Below are positions 17,621 through 25,675 of a stretch of DNA of 64,000 bases, piece after piece. The translations under genes and the position numbers were made by a program. The notes beneath the pieces were generated by a model that worked only from the letters and a program-made list of their open reading frames with translations, had not been told where the DNA came from and ran no database searches. Each line of letters starts with the position of its first letter. Positions within the stretch are counted from its first letter, which is position 1. The stretch is from NCBI RefSeq assembly GCF_006770265.1, contig NZ_CP017194.1:1116001-1180000 (forward strand). The letters run 5' to 3'. Origin of the DNA: Lactococcus carnosus (lineage in GTDB: Bacteria > Bacillota > Bacilli > Lactobacillales > Streptococcaceae).

Positions 17621-18227
17621 GTTTTTCATTCCAATGTGTTAAGACATAATGCGTTCCATCATAATCAACGATAGACAGTGTATTATTATCAAGACCTACG
17701 CCACCTGGCCGTAATTCACCGATGGGTGTTTGGACTAACATCTTGATTGAGCTAGATAAAAAAGCCCCATGGCTGACAACGAGAACATTGTCATACCCTT
17801 GTTGCGATACCTCTGCTATAAACTTCCCAAATCTACGCTGAATATCTGATAGATTTTCTGCACCGAACGGATTGCCCCAAAACTGTTCTGGGTGATGGCG
17901 AAAGGCATTCATATTTTCGGGATCTTTTTTGATGGCATCATCAATCAGCATCCCTTCAAATATACCCAGATTCCATTCAAATAGCTCGGTTTTTTTGATG
18001 ATGTCACGCGGGTGCTGATTATGCTCTGATAAAATCATTGCCGTATCTACTGCACGTTTAGAAGGACTGGAAAACATGGCATCAAAGGAGATATCTGCCA
18101 AATAATCACCAAGTTTAGCAACCTCCAGACGTGACTCTGCTAATAAGGGAGAATCTCCAGTCATCCCTTGCAGTCTGCGCTCTTGGTTCCATACTGTTTT
18201 CCCATGACGTACAAAATAGAGCTTCAT
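17613..18227 (-). CDS. Histidine phosphatase (phosphoglycerate-mutase-like)
   Basis: The 204-residue protein has the catalytic RHGKTVWN at the N-terminus ([19 protein letters not shown]), the second conserved stretch [13 protein letters not shown], and the second catalytic His in [10 protein letters not shown] at about 150. The branch-1 histidine phosphatase fold acts through a phospho-His intermediate. Its context gives no substrate, so cofactor-dependent mutase activity is less likely than a broad phosphatase role. It overlaps trmL by 4 bp and recD2 by 8 bp and is the middle gene of that operon. Confidence 0.88.
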   Translation of the reverse strand: MKLYFVRHGKTVWNQERRLQGMTGDSPLLAESRLEVAKLGDYLADISFDAMFSSPSKRAVDTAMILSEHNQHPRDIIKKTELFEWNLGIFEGMLIDDAIKKDPENMNAFRHHPEQFWGNPFGAENLSDIQRRFGKFIAEVSQQGYDNVLVVSHGAFLSSSIKMLVQTPIGELRPGGVGLDNNTLSIVDYDGTHYVLTHWNEKHG

Positions 18228-18742
18228 TTTAATTTGTCCTTTTCATATCTGTGAACTAATTCCAGACCATGATACTGTTGTTGTCTAAGACATTCATAAA
18301 TCACGATGGCAGCCGCATTTGATAGGTTCAAGCTTCTGACATGTTCATCATTCATCGGTATACGCAAGGCCTTTTCAGGGTTTTCACGCATGAAGTCTTC
18401 AGGTAAACCAGTATCTTCACGACCAAATAAAAAATAATGATCTGCTTGATCTGTATACAGACCAGTTTCTGAATAGTCATGTTCAGCAAATTTCGTAATC
18501 AGATGTAACCTAGCAGTTTCATCAGCACTAACGTGCGCTAAAAAAGCGGCTAAATCATCATGATAGACGATTTCAACCTTATCCCAATAGTCTAATCCTG
18601 CTCTTTTAAGGTTCTTATCCGTAATCTCAAAGCCGAAAGGGCGGATCAGGTGCAAATGTGTGTTGGTTGCTGCACAGGTGCGGGCAATATTCCCAGTATT
18701 AAAATGAATACGGGGTTCAAAAAGTACGATGTGATTTGTCAT
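18224..18742 (-). CDS. trmL: tRNA (cytidine/uridine-34 2'-O)-methyltransferase
   Basis: The 172-residue SPOUT methyltransferase contains [20 protein letters not shown] (motif 1, tRNA wobble methyltransferase type), [16 protein letters not shown] (motif 2) and [20 protein letters not shown] (motif 3, forming the trefoil knot that holds S-adenosylmethionine). It methylates the ribose of the wobble base in certain leucine tRNAs. The start is set at [15 protein letters not shown] on the coding strand at 18758-18753 ends only 10 bp before this ATG, so the message may have a very short or no leader, and no good ribosome binding site is visible. A 21-codon upstream extension lacks family character. 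Confidence 0.9.
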   Translation of the reverse strand: MTNHIVLFEPRIHFNTGNIARTCAATNTHLHLIRPFGFEITDKNLKRAGLDYWDKVEIVYHDDLAAFLAHVSADETARLHLITKFAEHDYSETGLYTDQADHYFLFGREDTGLPEDFMRENPEKALRIPMNDEHVRSLNLSNAAAIVIYECLRQQQYHGLELVHRYEKDKLK

Positions 18743-18752
18743 AATAGTTCTT

Positions 18753-18758
18753 ATTATA
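18753..18758 (-). promoter_or_regulatory. Candidate -10 box just upstream of trmL
   Basis: TATAAT on the minus strand. The best -35 at 16 bp spacing is only TGAAAT. If used, transcription would begin within a few bases of the start codon. Confidence 0.4.
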
Positions 18759-18929
18759 GCAGATTTTCTATCATATTTCAGGAGAAACTTACCAGTCAAG
18801 GACACCCAACTACCTAACAGTATCTTTAACCTTATTTTTGATATCTTTAGCTAGGCTAGGTATTCAGCAGATTAACACAGAGTGACCTGCTGTCAATTAC
18901 TAGCAATGTATGGCTAACTTAAAAAAACG
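18759..18929. other. Spacer between trmL and the cassette region
   Basis: No gene is seen. This stretch plus 18981-19095 makes the gene-poor left shoulder of the inserted cassette. Confidence 0.5.
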
Positions 18930-18980
18930 ATAAAAAAAAAACTAGAGTGCTCGGAGTCAATCTCAGCGAGCACCCTAGTT
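18930..18980 (-). terminator. Strong minus-strand terminator left of the cassette
   Basis: AACTAGAGTGCTCG (18940-18953) and CGAGCACCCTAGTT (18967-18980) form a 14-bp stem with one mismatch. Minus-strand transcripts end in a ten-T run. No intact minus-strand gene lies directly to the right until the hydrolase gene at 21279, so it was probably that operon's terminator before the cassette arrived. Confidence 0.85.
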
Positions 18981-19095
18981 GGTAGACGAGATTTGCTTTA
19001 ATCATAACAGGTTTGATTGAAACAAATTTCTATATTTAGTATATTACCAAATTATTAGATAATTGTCAACACTTTAGACTGAATTACCTATTTTT

Positions 19096-19130
19096 ATTAA
19101 TTTCCTTACTGCGCTTCTGCTACTTCTTGA
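19096..19130. repeat. Duplicated 3' end of the hydrolase gene (left copy)
   Basis: TTACTGCGCTTCTGCTACTT (19106-19125), then CTTGA, matches the end of the hydrolase gene at 21279-21303 with two mismatches in 25. On the minus strand it still reads QEVAEAQ-stop. The preceding ATTAA and CCTTAC context is shared too. The cassette lies between the two copies. Confidence 0.8.
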
Positions 19131-19206
19131 TAAGTTATAACATAGTCCTATAATACAAAAATTCTAGGCAATTAATTAAATGATTAGTAAAATTAAATAT
19201 TATCTC

Positions 19207-19235
19207 TTGACAAACCTGTATAAATGATATATACT
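19207..19235 (+). promoter_or_regulatory. Promoter of the glycopeptide cassette
   Basis: TTGACA (19207-19212), a 17-bp spacer and TATACT (19230-19235), facing the small membrane protein gene. It is the best sigma-A-type promoter in the neighbourhood. Confidence 0.8.
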
Positions 19236-19273
19236 GAATTTATAATTATTTAATTTGTGCTTTTACTTAAAAA

Positions 19274-19288
19274 TGTAAGCGCTCTACA
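19274..19288 (+). promoter_or_regulatory. cre-like site downstream of the cassette promoter
   Basis: TGTAAGCGCTCTACA is near-palindromic and carries the central AGCGCT of many CcpA sites, but fits the cre consensus with about two mismatches. It lies about 40 bp past the -10 box, where a bound protein could block elongation. Confidence 0.35.
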
Positions 19289-19329
19289 ATTGTGTTAAAT
19301 AACATAAGACAAAAAAGGATGTGTATGTA

Positions 19330-19530
19330 ATGATTCAAATAGCAATTGGTCTGATATTGTTTGTATTAAGTATCTATGGATTAAATAAATCTTATAAACT
19401 GTTTCTTCAAGTTAAAAATAGAGGCAATGAAACTACGCCACCTTTCATCATGCTGGCCCTTTGGAGTAGTTTAGTTTTTTATATCACACTGCTAGGTGTA
19501 GCAATCGCTAATATTTTTAAGTTAATATAG
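19330..19530 (+). CDS. Small two-helix membrane protein, immunity candidate
   Basis: The start is set at ATG 19330 (MIQIAIGLILFVLSI), 10 bp after AAAAAAGGA; a GTG nine bases upstream overlaps the binding site. The 66-residue protein has membrane helices at about 2-18 and 42-63, joined by a polar, basic loop (NKSYKLFLQVKNRGNETTPP). It is the first gene of the plus-strand cassette, before the double-glycine peptide gene. Small membrane proteins in this position often give producer self-protection against their bacteriocin. I know no named family match, so immunity is inferred from place, size and topology. Confidence 0.55.
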   Translation: MIQIAIGLILFVLSIYGLNKSYKLFLQVKNRGNETTPPFIMLALWSSLVFYITLLGVAIANIFKLI

Positions 19531-19591
19531 TCATTTAATAATAATGATATTAGCTACTAGTAATCCTTTTTTACACAACTTTATATTAATT

Positions 19592-19617
19592 ATTATTATG
19601 TTACTGCATTACTTTGA
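19592..19617 (+). repeat. Left arm of the perfect 26-bp inverted repeat around the peptide gene
   Basis: Begins ATTATTATGTTACTGCATTA and ends ACTTTGA. It is the exact reverse complement of 19876-19901. It ends 25 bp before the peptide start codon. Confidence 0.95.
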
Positions 19618-19642
19618 TCCAAATAAAATTATAGGAGATTTT

Positions 19643-19816
19643 ATGAATAGTTTAAAACAAATTTCACAATTGGGATCTGAATTATCGACTGAAGAATTAA
19701 GCAGTATTATAGGTGGCAAGAGTAATAATTATAGTAATACGTGGTGGTATAAAAGTTTAGATACTTTAGGGAAATTTGCTGAAGGTTCGGCAGGTTTATG
19801 GCACTTAAAGTACTAG
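19643..19816 (+). CDS. Double-glycine-leader peptide, putative glycocin precursor
   Basis: The start is ATG 19643, behind AGGAG (19633); an ATG 33 codons upstream has no site. The 57 residues split into a leader (MNSLKQISQLGSELSTEELS then SIIGG, with the Leu/Glu/Leu/Ile spacing of class II leaders) and a 32-residue core starting KSNNYSNTWWYKSLDTLGKF. The core has no cysteine, is rich in Ser, Thr, Gly and aromatics, and ends AGLWHLKY. Disulfides and lanthionines are therefore impossible. The next gene encodes a SunS-like glycosyltransferase, so Ser/Thr O-glycosylation is the likely modification. No C39-peptidase transporter lies in the cassette, so cleavage at GG and export must use one elsewhere. 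Perfect 26-bp inverted repeats flank the gene. Confidence 0.75.
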   Translation: MNSLKQISQLGSELSTEELSSIIGGKSNNYSNTWWYKSLDTLGKFAEGSAGLWHLKY

Positions 19817-19875
19817 TAATAAAAAATAATTTCGAAAATCTTTTTTGAAATTACATAACCTTCCCTTTTCACTTT

Positions 19876-19901
19876 TCAAAGTAATGCAGTAACATAATAA
19901 T
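19876..19901 (-). repeat. Right arm of the perfect 26-bp inverted repeat around the peptide gene
   Basis: Begins TCAAAGTAATGCAGTAACAT and ends AATAAT; exact reverse complement of 19592-19617. It starts 60 bp after the peptide stop. The arms enclose 258 bp containing only the peptide gene and its ribosome binding site. Confidence 0.95.
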
Positions 19902-19968
19902 GAATAAATTTTAAAGATAAACAGTCCATACTTAATCGTATCTAATAGCATATAGAAACAGGTAGTTT

Positions 19969-21159
19969 ATGATAAATTTTAAAAAGGATTCTACCCTTGA
20001 ATACTCAACTTATTATGAAAATAGTAGTTCAATAAGTTCAACTAATCTAGTCGGATTAATTATGGTAAAAAATCAAGAAGATTATATATTAAAAACTATT
20101 GCGTCTATTTATAGTATATGTGATTACATTGTTGTAGTTGATACAGGCTCCACCGATGAAACTATTAATAGAATTAAAAAAAAATATCCATCCGTAACAT
20201 TGAAATATTTGGATTGGGAAGAAGATTATGCAAAAATGCGAAATTTATGTCTGGAATTTATCTCCAATAATTCATGGATATTATTTATAGATTCAGATGA
20301 GATATTAAAATCAAGTTTAAATTATAATGAAATACACTCATTTTTAAACCATTTGGATGAATATTATGATAATCAAGATATCATATGTACAGTCAAACAA
20401 AAACAAAAAGGTCGACCAGTTTTTTGTCGACCAGAAAGATTTATAAAGAAAACTTCTAATATATTTTACTATGGGTATGTTCACGAAGAAGTGAGAACTA
20501 ATAACATAAAATCTTTACTAAAAATTGATACTAGTATTGAAATATTTAATCATGGAACAACAGGAAGTGAGTTTAAGAAGTTTGATAAAGAAAAACGTTA
20601 CGCTAAATTATTAATCAAAAATATAGAGGAGGAACCAGATAATCCTCGTTGGGTCTCATTGATAAACAGTTCTTTAATAAGCAACCATTTTCTAAGTTAT
20701 ACTGACTATATTTCATTGTTAAAAAAACATATTTTGATTGATAATTCTACTAGCTTATCAACTTCTAACATAATAAGAAGTCCATATTTATCATATCTAT
20801 TAGAAAGATACTGTATTGAGTTAATTAAGTCAAATGAAGACAAATTGGCAATAGAATATATCAACTTTGCACAAAATATTTTTCCATATGATGCGAACTT
20901 TAAAGTTTTTGAAGTGACACTTTTTTTACAGCGTATAGAAAAAGAAACTTATCAAGTATTAAAAAATATAATAATTTTTATTGAAAATTCTGATACTAAT
21001 ATCATTAATGAAGCGTCGGAGGGGTCTGAGGAAAGTTTAACCGGGGTAACTATAAGACTACTAACTATTTTGGGAAAAAAAGATAAAGCTAGAGAATTGT
21101 ATGAAAAACTTAGTGATGAACTTATTAAAGAAATGTTAACTAATGAAATGTCGTTATAA
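19969..21159 (+). CDS. SunS-like family 2 glycosyltransferase
   Basis: The 396-residue protein has a GT-A fold N-terminal domain (about 28-190): VGLIMVKNQEDYILKTIASI, then VVDTGSTDETINRI (nucleotide-binding Asp), LDWEEDYAKMRN, and the metal-binding LFIDSDE at about 106. RPERFIKKTSNIFYYGYVHE, with the HEE motif, is typical of peptide S/O-glycosyltransferases of glycocin clusters. The C-terminal half (about 200-396) is helical and TPR-like and probably binds the peptide leader. SunS uses UDP-glucose to modify Cys; with a Cys-free partner this enzyme would act on Ser or Thr. The gene is strikingly AT-rich and the ribosome binding site is weak. A terminator follows. Confidence 0.8.
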   Translation: MINFKKDSTLEYSTYYENSSSISSTNLVGLIMVKNQEDYILKTIASIYSICDYIVVVDTGSTDETINRIKKKYPSVTLKYLDWEEDYAKMRNLCLEFISNNSWILFIDSDEILKSSLNYNEIHSFLNHLDEYYDNQDIICTVKQKQKGRPVFCRPERFIKKTSNIFYYGYVHEEVRTNNIKSLLKIDTSIEIFNHGTTGSEFKKFDKEKRYAKLLIKNIEEEPDNPRWVSLINSSLISNHFLSYTDYISLLKKHILIDNSTSLSTSNIIRSPYLSYLLERYCIELIKSNEDKLAIEYINFAQNIFPYDANFKVFEVTLFLQRIEKETYQVLKNIIIFIENSDTNIINEASEGSEESLTGVTIRLLTILGKKDKARELYEKLSDELIKEMLTNEMSL

Positions 21160-21212
21160 ACTATTCAAAATTGATTAGAATAGTTATTTGTCAAATCGTA
21201 TGAGAAATAGAT

Positions 21213-21245
21213 AAATGATACCTGATTATTCTATCAGATATCATT
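21213..21245 (+). terminator. Hairpin after the glycosyltransferase gene
   Basis: AATGATACCTGAT (from 21214) and ATCAGATATCATT (to 21245) form a 13-bp stem with one mismatch. No long T-tract follows, so termination may be partial. Confidence 0.6.
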
Positions 21246-21266
21246 CGTATTACCACTAGTATTCAG

Positions 21267-21303
21267 ATTAACTTCTCCTTACTGTGCTTCAGCTACTTCT
21301 TGA
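21267..21303. repeat. Right copy of the duplicated hydrolase gene end
   Basis: The last codons of the intact hydrolase gene and the bases after its stop, repeated at 19096-19130. It marks the right edge of the cassette. Confidence 0.8.
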
Positions 21304-22277
21304 CAATAATCAAGATAATCCTGATCAACTAAAAAGTATTTAGGCATCATGACGGCAGTAAGTGTGACTAAGAATGGATGATGTGCTATCTTAGGATTTA
21401 ACATCATGTGTTCGGTATTTGTGATCGTCTTGACTTGTAAGACTGACTTTTTGACAACATCTGTATAAACAGCTTTTGTCTCTAATGAATCCACATTTTT
21501 ATCTTTTTCTGCTAGTACTAAATATAGGGGACGCTTTATGTTGGCTAAATCTGCTGTTGCATCTGCGTCTAAGTTGCGACGAATAAATAAGTATCTATCT
21601 GACGATAGTTTTTCTTTTCCACCCGCAGATTTGTAGACATCAACTGTTGTATTTTTCTTAATCAGCTGGGCATCTTTTTCAAAAGCTGATCGCTCTGCTA
21701 ACCGCTCTGATTTTGAGCCACCTGCATCTGCTATGCGCCAGTCTGTATTATACAGCCCTTGTCGCATCCAGTTAATGGCTGGTCCTACAAGAATTGAAAA
21801 GTCAATCTTAGGATTTGTCGACATGACTTTTGGTATTACCCAACCTGCTTGACTAGCTCCCCATAGGCCAATCTGTTTTGCCTCTTTTGGATATTTTATT
21901 TTTAACCAGGCAATCACTTGGGAAACTTCCTTGGCACGATCATCCATGGATTGGTCTAACCAATTGCCAGTAGAGCTACCGATACCTGCTTTATCCCATG
22001 ATACAGATAGGAAGCCTGATTTAGCAAATCGTTCCATTACAGGTTTGTAACCACCATCTTGTGTTGCATTTTGTGGCCCATCTCCATGGACAAAAACGAT
22101 AATCCCTTTTATTTTTTTTTGCTTGGGGAAGGTGATGACTGCAGAGAGTTTCGCCTTTTCCGTAGGTATCTCAACCCTTTTTTCAGTCATCTGATAGTGA
22201 TTCCCTATCATGAAGATAATACCAGATGCAACAATCAGCACAGTTAAAACTACAATAATCCATTTAATTTTTTTCAT
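21279..22277 (-). CDS. Membrane-anchored alpha/beta hydrolase
   Basis: The 332-residue protein has one N-terminal membrane helix (about 5-25, WIIVVLTVLIVASGIIFMI), so the enzyme faces outward. The hydrolase core shows the oxyanion stretch VFVHGDGPQ (about 62), the nucleophile elbow LWGASQAGW (about 145), and the acid and His regions VLAEKDKNVDS and ITNTEHMML near the C-terminus. The layout fits serine esterase or acylaminoacyl-peptidase-like enzymes; the substrate is unknown. It ends the MerR-GNAT-hydrolase operon and overlaps the GNAT gene by 14 bp. Its 3' end is duplicated at 19.1 kb, so its original downstream terminator is now 2.2 kb away. Confidence 0.82.
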   Translation of the reverse strand: MKKIKWIIVVLTVLIVASGIIFMIGNHYQMTEKRVEIPTEKAKLSAVITFPKQKKIKGIIVFVHGDGPQNATQDGGYKPVMERFAKSGFLSVSWDKAGIGSSTGNWLDQSMDDRAKEVSQVIAWLKIKYPKEAKQIGLWGASQAGWVIPKVMSTNPKIDFSILVGPAINWMRQGLYNTDWRIADAGGSKSERLAERSAFEKDAQLIKKNTTVDVYKSAGGKEKLSSDRYLFIRRNLDADATADLANIKRPLYLVLAEKDKNVDSLETKAVYTDVVKKSVLQVKTITNTEHMMLNPKIAHHPFLVTLTAVMMPKYFLVDQDYLDYCQEVAEAQ

Positions 22278-22869
22278 TTTCCCACCTCATTAAATACCAC
22301 CCTTTTTTTCCAGTCAGCCAATATAATAGCCGACTTGATTCATGTTTTATACGTTTAAAGTTTAATTTCTCATAGAGCTTAATTGCCTGCTGATTCGTGT
22401 CTGCTACATGCAGCGTGAGATGTTGTTTACTAGTCATGGCCATGCTATGCTCTATTAAAGATTGGGCAACCCCTAATCTATAAAATTTCTGATCGGTTAC
22501 GACTAAGTCTATATAGCCTTCATTTTTTTGTGGCCGATAGGAGAGCATCACCATTAAAAATAATAGTTTGAGTGATTGCATAACCGTTAACGACCGCCTA
22601 AAAAAGTGGTATAGATGTGCTAAATTGTTTGGGTCTTCGCTGATAAGTAAGCACCCACAAATTTGTCCCTCTATCTCACAAATCGCTAAAGTATGCTGCT
22701 GTGACATGACAAGATAGTCACTGATGACTTTGATTGCTAGAGTAGCAGTCTTTTTAGCAAATAGTTGATGTGTGAATTTGGCTGAAAATCCCTGACTGAT
22801 TAACTGGCTAAGCTGTTGGCTTAGATAATCCGGATCATAGGCAGCTACTGACTTGATCGTTTTTTTCAT
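22264..22869 (-). CDS. GNAT-family N-acetyltransferase
   Basis: The start MKKTIKSV (22869) overlaps the MerR stop by 4 bp (ATGA). The 201-residue protein has the GNAT core at about 110-190: the acceptor strand EGYIDLVVTDQKFYRLGVAQ with its Q/R-x-x-G-x-A-like acetyl-CoA loop, then HLTLHVADTNQQAIKLYEKL and NFKRIKHE. The N-terminal half is less conserved. The substrate is not predictable; it could be a small molecule or a protein N-terminus. It is the middle gene of a regulator-acetyltransferase-hydrolase operon, a layout seen in stress or drug-response loci. Confidence 0.8.
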   Translation of the reverse strand: MKKTIKSVAAYDPDYLSQQLSQLISQGFSAKFTHQLFAKKTATLAIKVISDYLVMSQQHTLAICEIEGQICGCLLISEDPNNLAHLYHFFRRSLTVMQSLKLLFLMVMLSYRPQKNEGYIDLVVTDQKFYRLGVAQSLIEHSMAMTSKQHLTLHVADTNQQAIKLYEKLNFKRIKHESSRLLYWLTGKKGWYLMRWENEKN

Positions 22870-23600
22870 ACACACACTTCCACAGTATAAACTAGGCCAC
22901 TGTTATAGGCTAGAGAACGGGTGACATTTTCATAGACTAGGATTTGCTTGTCTTTTGATTGGGTCAACTGAAAGAGTGGATCCTCTAGAAACTGACTAAT
23001 TTTCAGGTCAAGAGCAACTTCATCAGCTACTAAAAAGTTAATACATGCATAATTACCAGCAAAATAAATATGATCATAATCAGATAATTGTGATGCATAG
23101 CAGACATCAACTTGCGCTTCATTTGACTGAATGAAATAAGGTTGATCTATCTTAAACTGCTTCTGTTTGGTTGCGCTGAGATAGTTAATTTCCCCATTAG
23201 TTACCATATCTTGCGGTAACTTTTTAAAATAACGATCGGCATGCGCAACAAAATAAACGTCATCAAGTTGACTACTATCCTGGGAATCGATGATTTTATT
23301 CGTTAACTTTTGTAAGCTGATTAGCTCATCGATGTTTGCTTGCAACATCTGCTTTGACTTGTGTAATAAGGGCATCAAATCATCTACTGCTTGACTCGCT
23401 TTAATATCAGAAATAGAAAACCCAATTTTTCTAAAAATGATGAGTTGATAAAGTCGATAAATATCTGACTCATCAAATAGATAGTAGCCGTTCTCCTCAT
23501 CAACATGAGGAGATAATAGCCCTTTATTAATGTAGTAACGCAGCTTTGATTTTGGTAGGTCAAATAGCTCAGCAATTTGACCAGAAGATAGGTTATTCAT
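22866..23600 (-). CDS. MerR-family transcriptional regulator with effector domain
   Basis: The start is MNNLSSGQIAEL at 23600 behind AAAGGAG; the ten codons upstream belong to the leader. The 244-residue protein has a winged helix DNA-binding domain (about 1-70: SGQIAELFDLPKSKLRYYIN, then YYLFDESDIYRLYQL), a coiled-coil (75-110) and a C-terminal domain of about 130 residues like the GyrI/BmrR drug-binding fold (YFIQSNEAQVDVCYASQL...VYTVEV). BmrR-like regulators sense cationic or hydrophobic drugs. As first gene it probably controls its own operon. The promoter must lie in the 40 bp upstream, where no ideal 19-bp spacer is evident. Confidence 0.85.
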   Translation of the reverse strand: MNNLSSGQIAELFDLPKSKLRYYINKGLLSPHVDEENGYYLFDESDIYRLYQLIIFRKIGFSISDIKASQAVDDLMPLLHKSKQMLQANIDELISLQKLTNKIIDSQDSSQLDDVYFVAHADRYFKKLPQDMVTNGEINYLSATKQKQFKIDQPYFIQSNEAQVDVCYASQLSDYDHIYFAGNYACINFLVADEVALDLKISQFLEDPLFQLTQSKDKQILVYENVTRSLAYNSGLVYTVEVCV

Positions 23601-23689
23601 CTCGTTTTCTCCTTTAAACACATTATACACCGTGCACCTAGTACGCGGTCAAGTCATTTTATTTAGTTTTATCAACTTATCTAACCTAT

Positions 23690-23722
23690 AAAAAAAAGAA
23701 GTAGGGAATTCCACTTCTTTTT
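23690..23722. terminator. Bidirectional terminator
   Basis: AAAAAAGAAGT and ACTTCTTTTTC surround a GAATTC-containing loop. It lies past the stop of the GNAT gene at 23791 on the minus strand. Confidence 0.75.
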
Positions 23723-23790
23723 CTATATTTTTTTCTAAAAACGAGGCCACAGCAATCCTTTCAGACTCGCCACCATTACCTAAAAACTGC

Positions 23791-24249
23791 TTAGATTTGA
23801 TAGGCATACAAACGTGCTGGCCCATCGAGGCCATAAGCACTACCCAGATGTTCAAATCCAAATTTTTCATAATATGAGGTATGATCTGTCACCAGGTACA
23901 AACTTGGATAGCCCATTTCTTTAACTTCTGACACCGCATGCTGAATCAACAGTTTACCTAAGCCTTGTCCTCTGTATTTTTCAGAGACAAACAAGGCCGC
24001 AAGCCACGGATACAGGTCTTGACGGCTATTAAAATCATTTGTAATTAGCCCAAAACAGCCGACAAGCTCAGTCCCTTTTACCAGGACATAAAAGCGAGGT
24101 AAGGTAGATGTCGTTGTTAAACTAGCTGTGATACTATCCCGATAAATCTCTTCTGGTATGCCAAAAGCCTCAGAAAAGTAGGTAATAGCAGCATCCAAAT
24201 AATCTGGATGCTGACTGATTGCGATAAGCTGATGTGGTTTAGTAATCAT
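23791..24249 (-). CDS. GNAT-family N-acetyltransferase
   Basis: The 152-residue protein covers a whole GNAT domain: PWLAALFVSEKYRGQGLGKL (strand 4 and the R-G-Q-G-L-G acetyl-CoA pyrophosphate loop at about 90), then LIQHAVSEVKEMGYPSLYLV and SYYEKFGFEHLG. It is a stand-alone cytoplasmic enzyme, probably for a small amine. It starts 57 bp past the aroA stop on the same strand, so it may be read with the aromatic operon, and a terminator follows it. Nothing links it to aromatic biosynthesis. Confidence 0.85.
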   Translation of the reverse strand: MITKPHQLIAISQHPDYLDAAITYFSEAFGIPEEIYRDSITASLTTTSTLPRFYVLVKGTELVGCFGLITNDFNSRQDLYPWLAALFVSEKYRGQGLGKLLIQHAVSEVKEMGYPSLYLVTDHTSYYEKFGFEHLGSAYGLDGPARLYAYQI

Positions 24250-24305
24250 GAGCAGATCTTTCTAGATAGGAGCATGGATAGAATAGTTGTTGATACCCCT
24301 ATTTT

Positions 24306-25592
<1,287 letters not shown>

Positions 25593-25675
25593 TCATCCTT
25601 ACTTTTATCGTCACTGGGTGAATGTCCGTATTAAACCGTTACACATGACGGCTAGCATAAGCTAATTTCATGAGC

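Noticed and set aside
18930-18980. Possible T-box or riboswitch element ending in this hairpin
   Set aside because: The AGGGTGG-N-ACCGCG T-box sequence and a specifier stem are absent; a 14-bp hairpin with a T-run is enough to call a terminator.
19544-19642. N-terminal extension of the double-glycine peptide by 33 codons
   Set aside because: It runs through the left inverted-repeat arm, has no binding site, and the inner ATG has an ideal AGGAG and gives a standard leader.
19555-19820. Direct repeat TACTAGTAAT at 19555 and 19811 as target-site duplication
   Set aside because: It contains a palindrome, is only 10 bp in AT-rich DNA and does not line up with the 26-bp inverted repeats.
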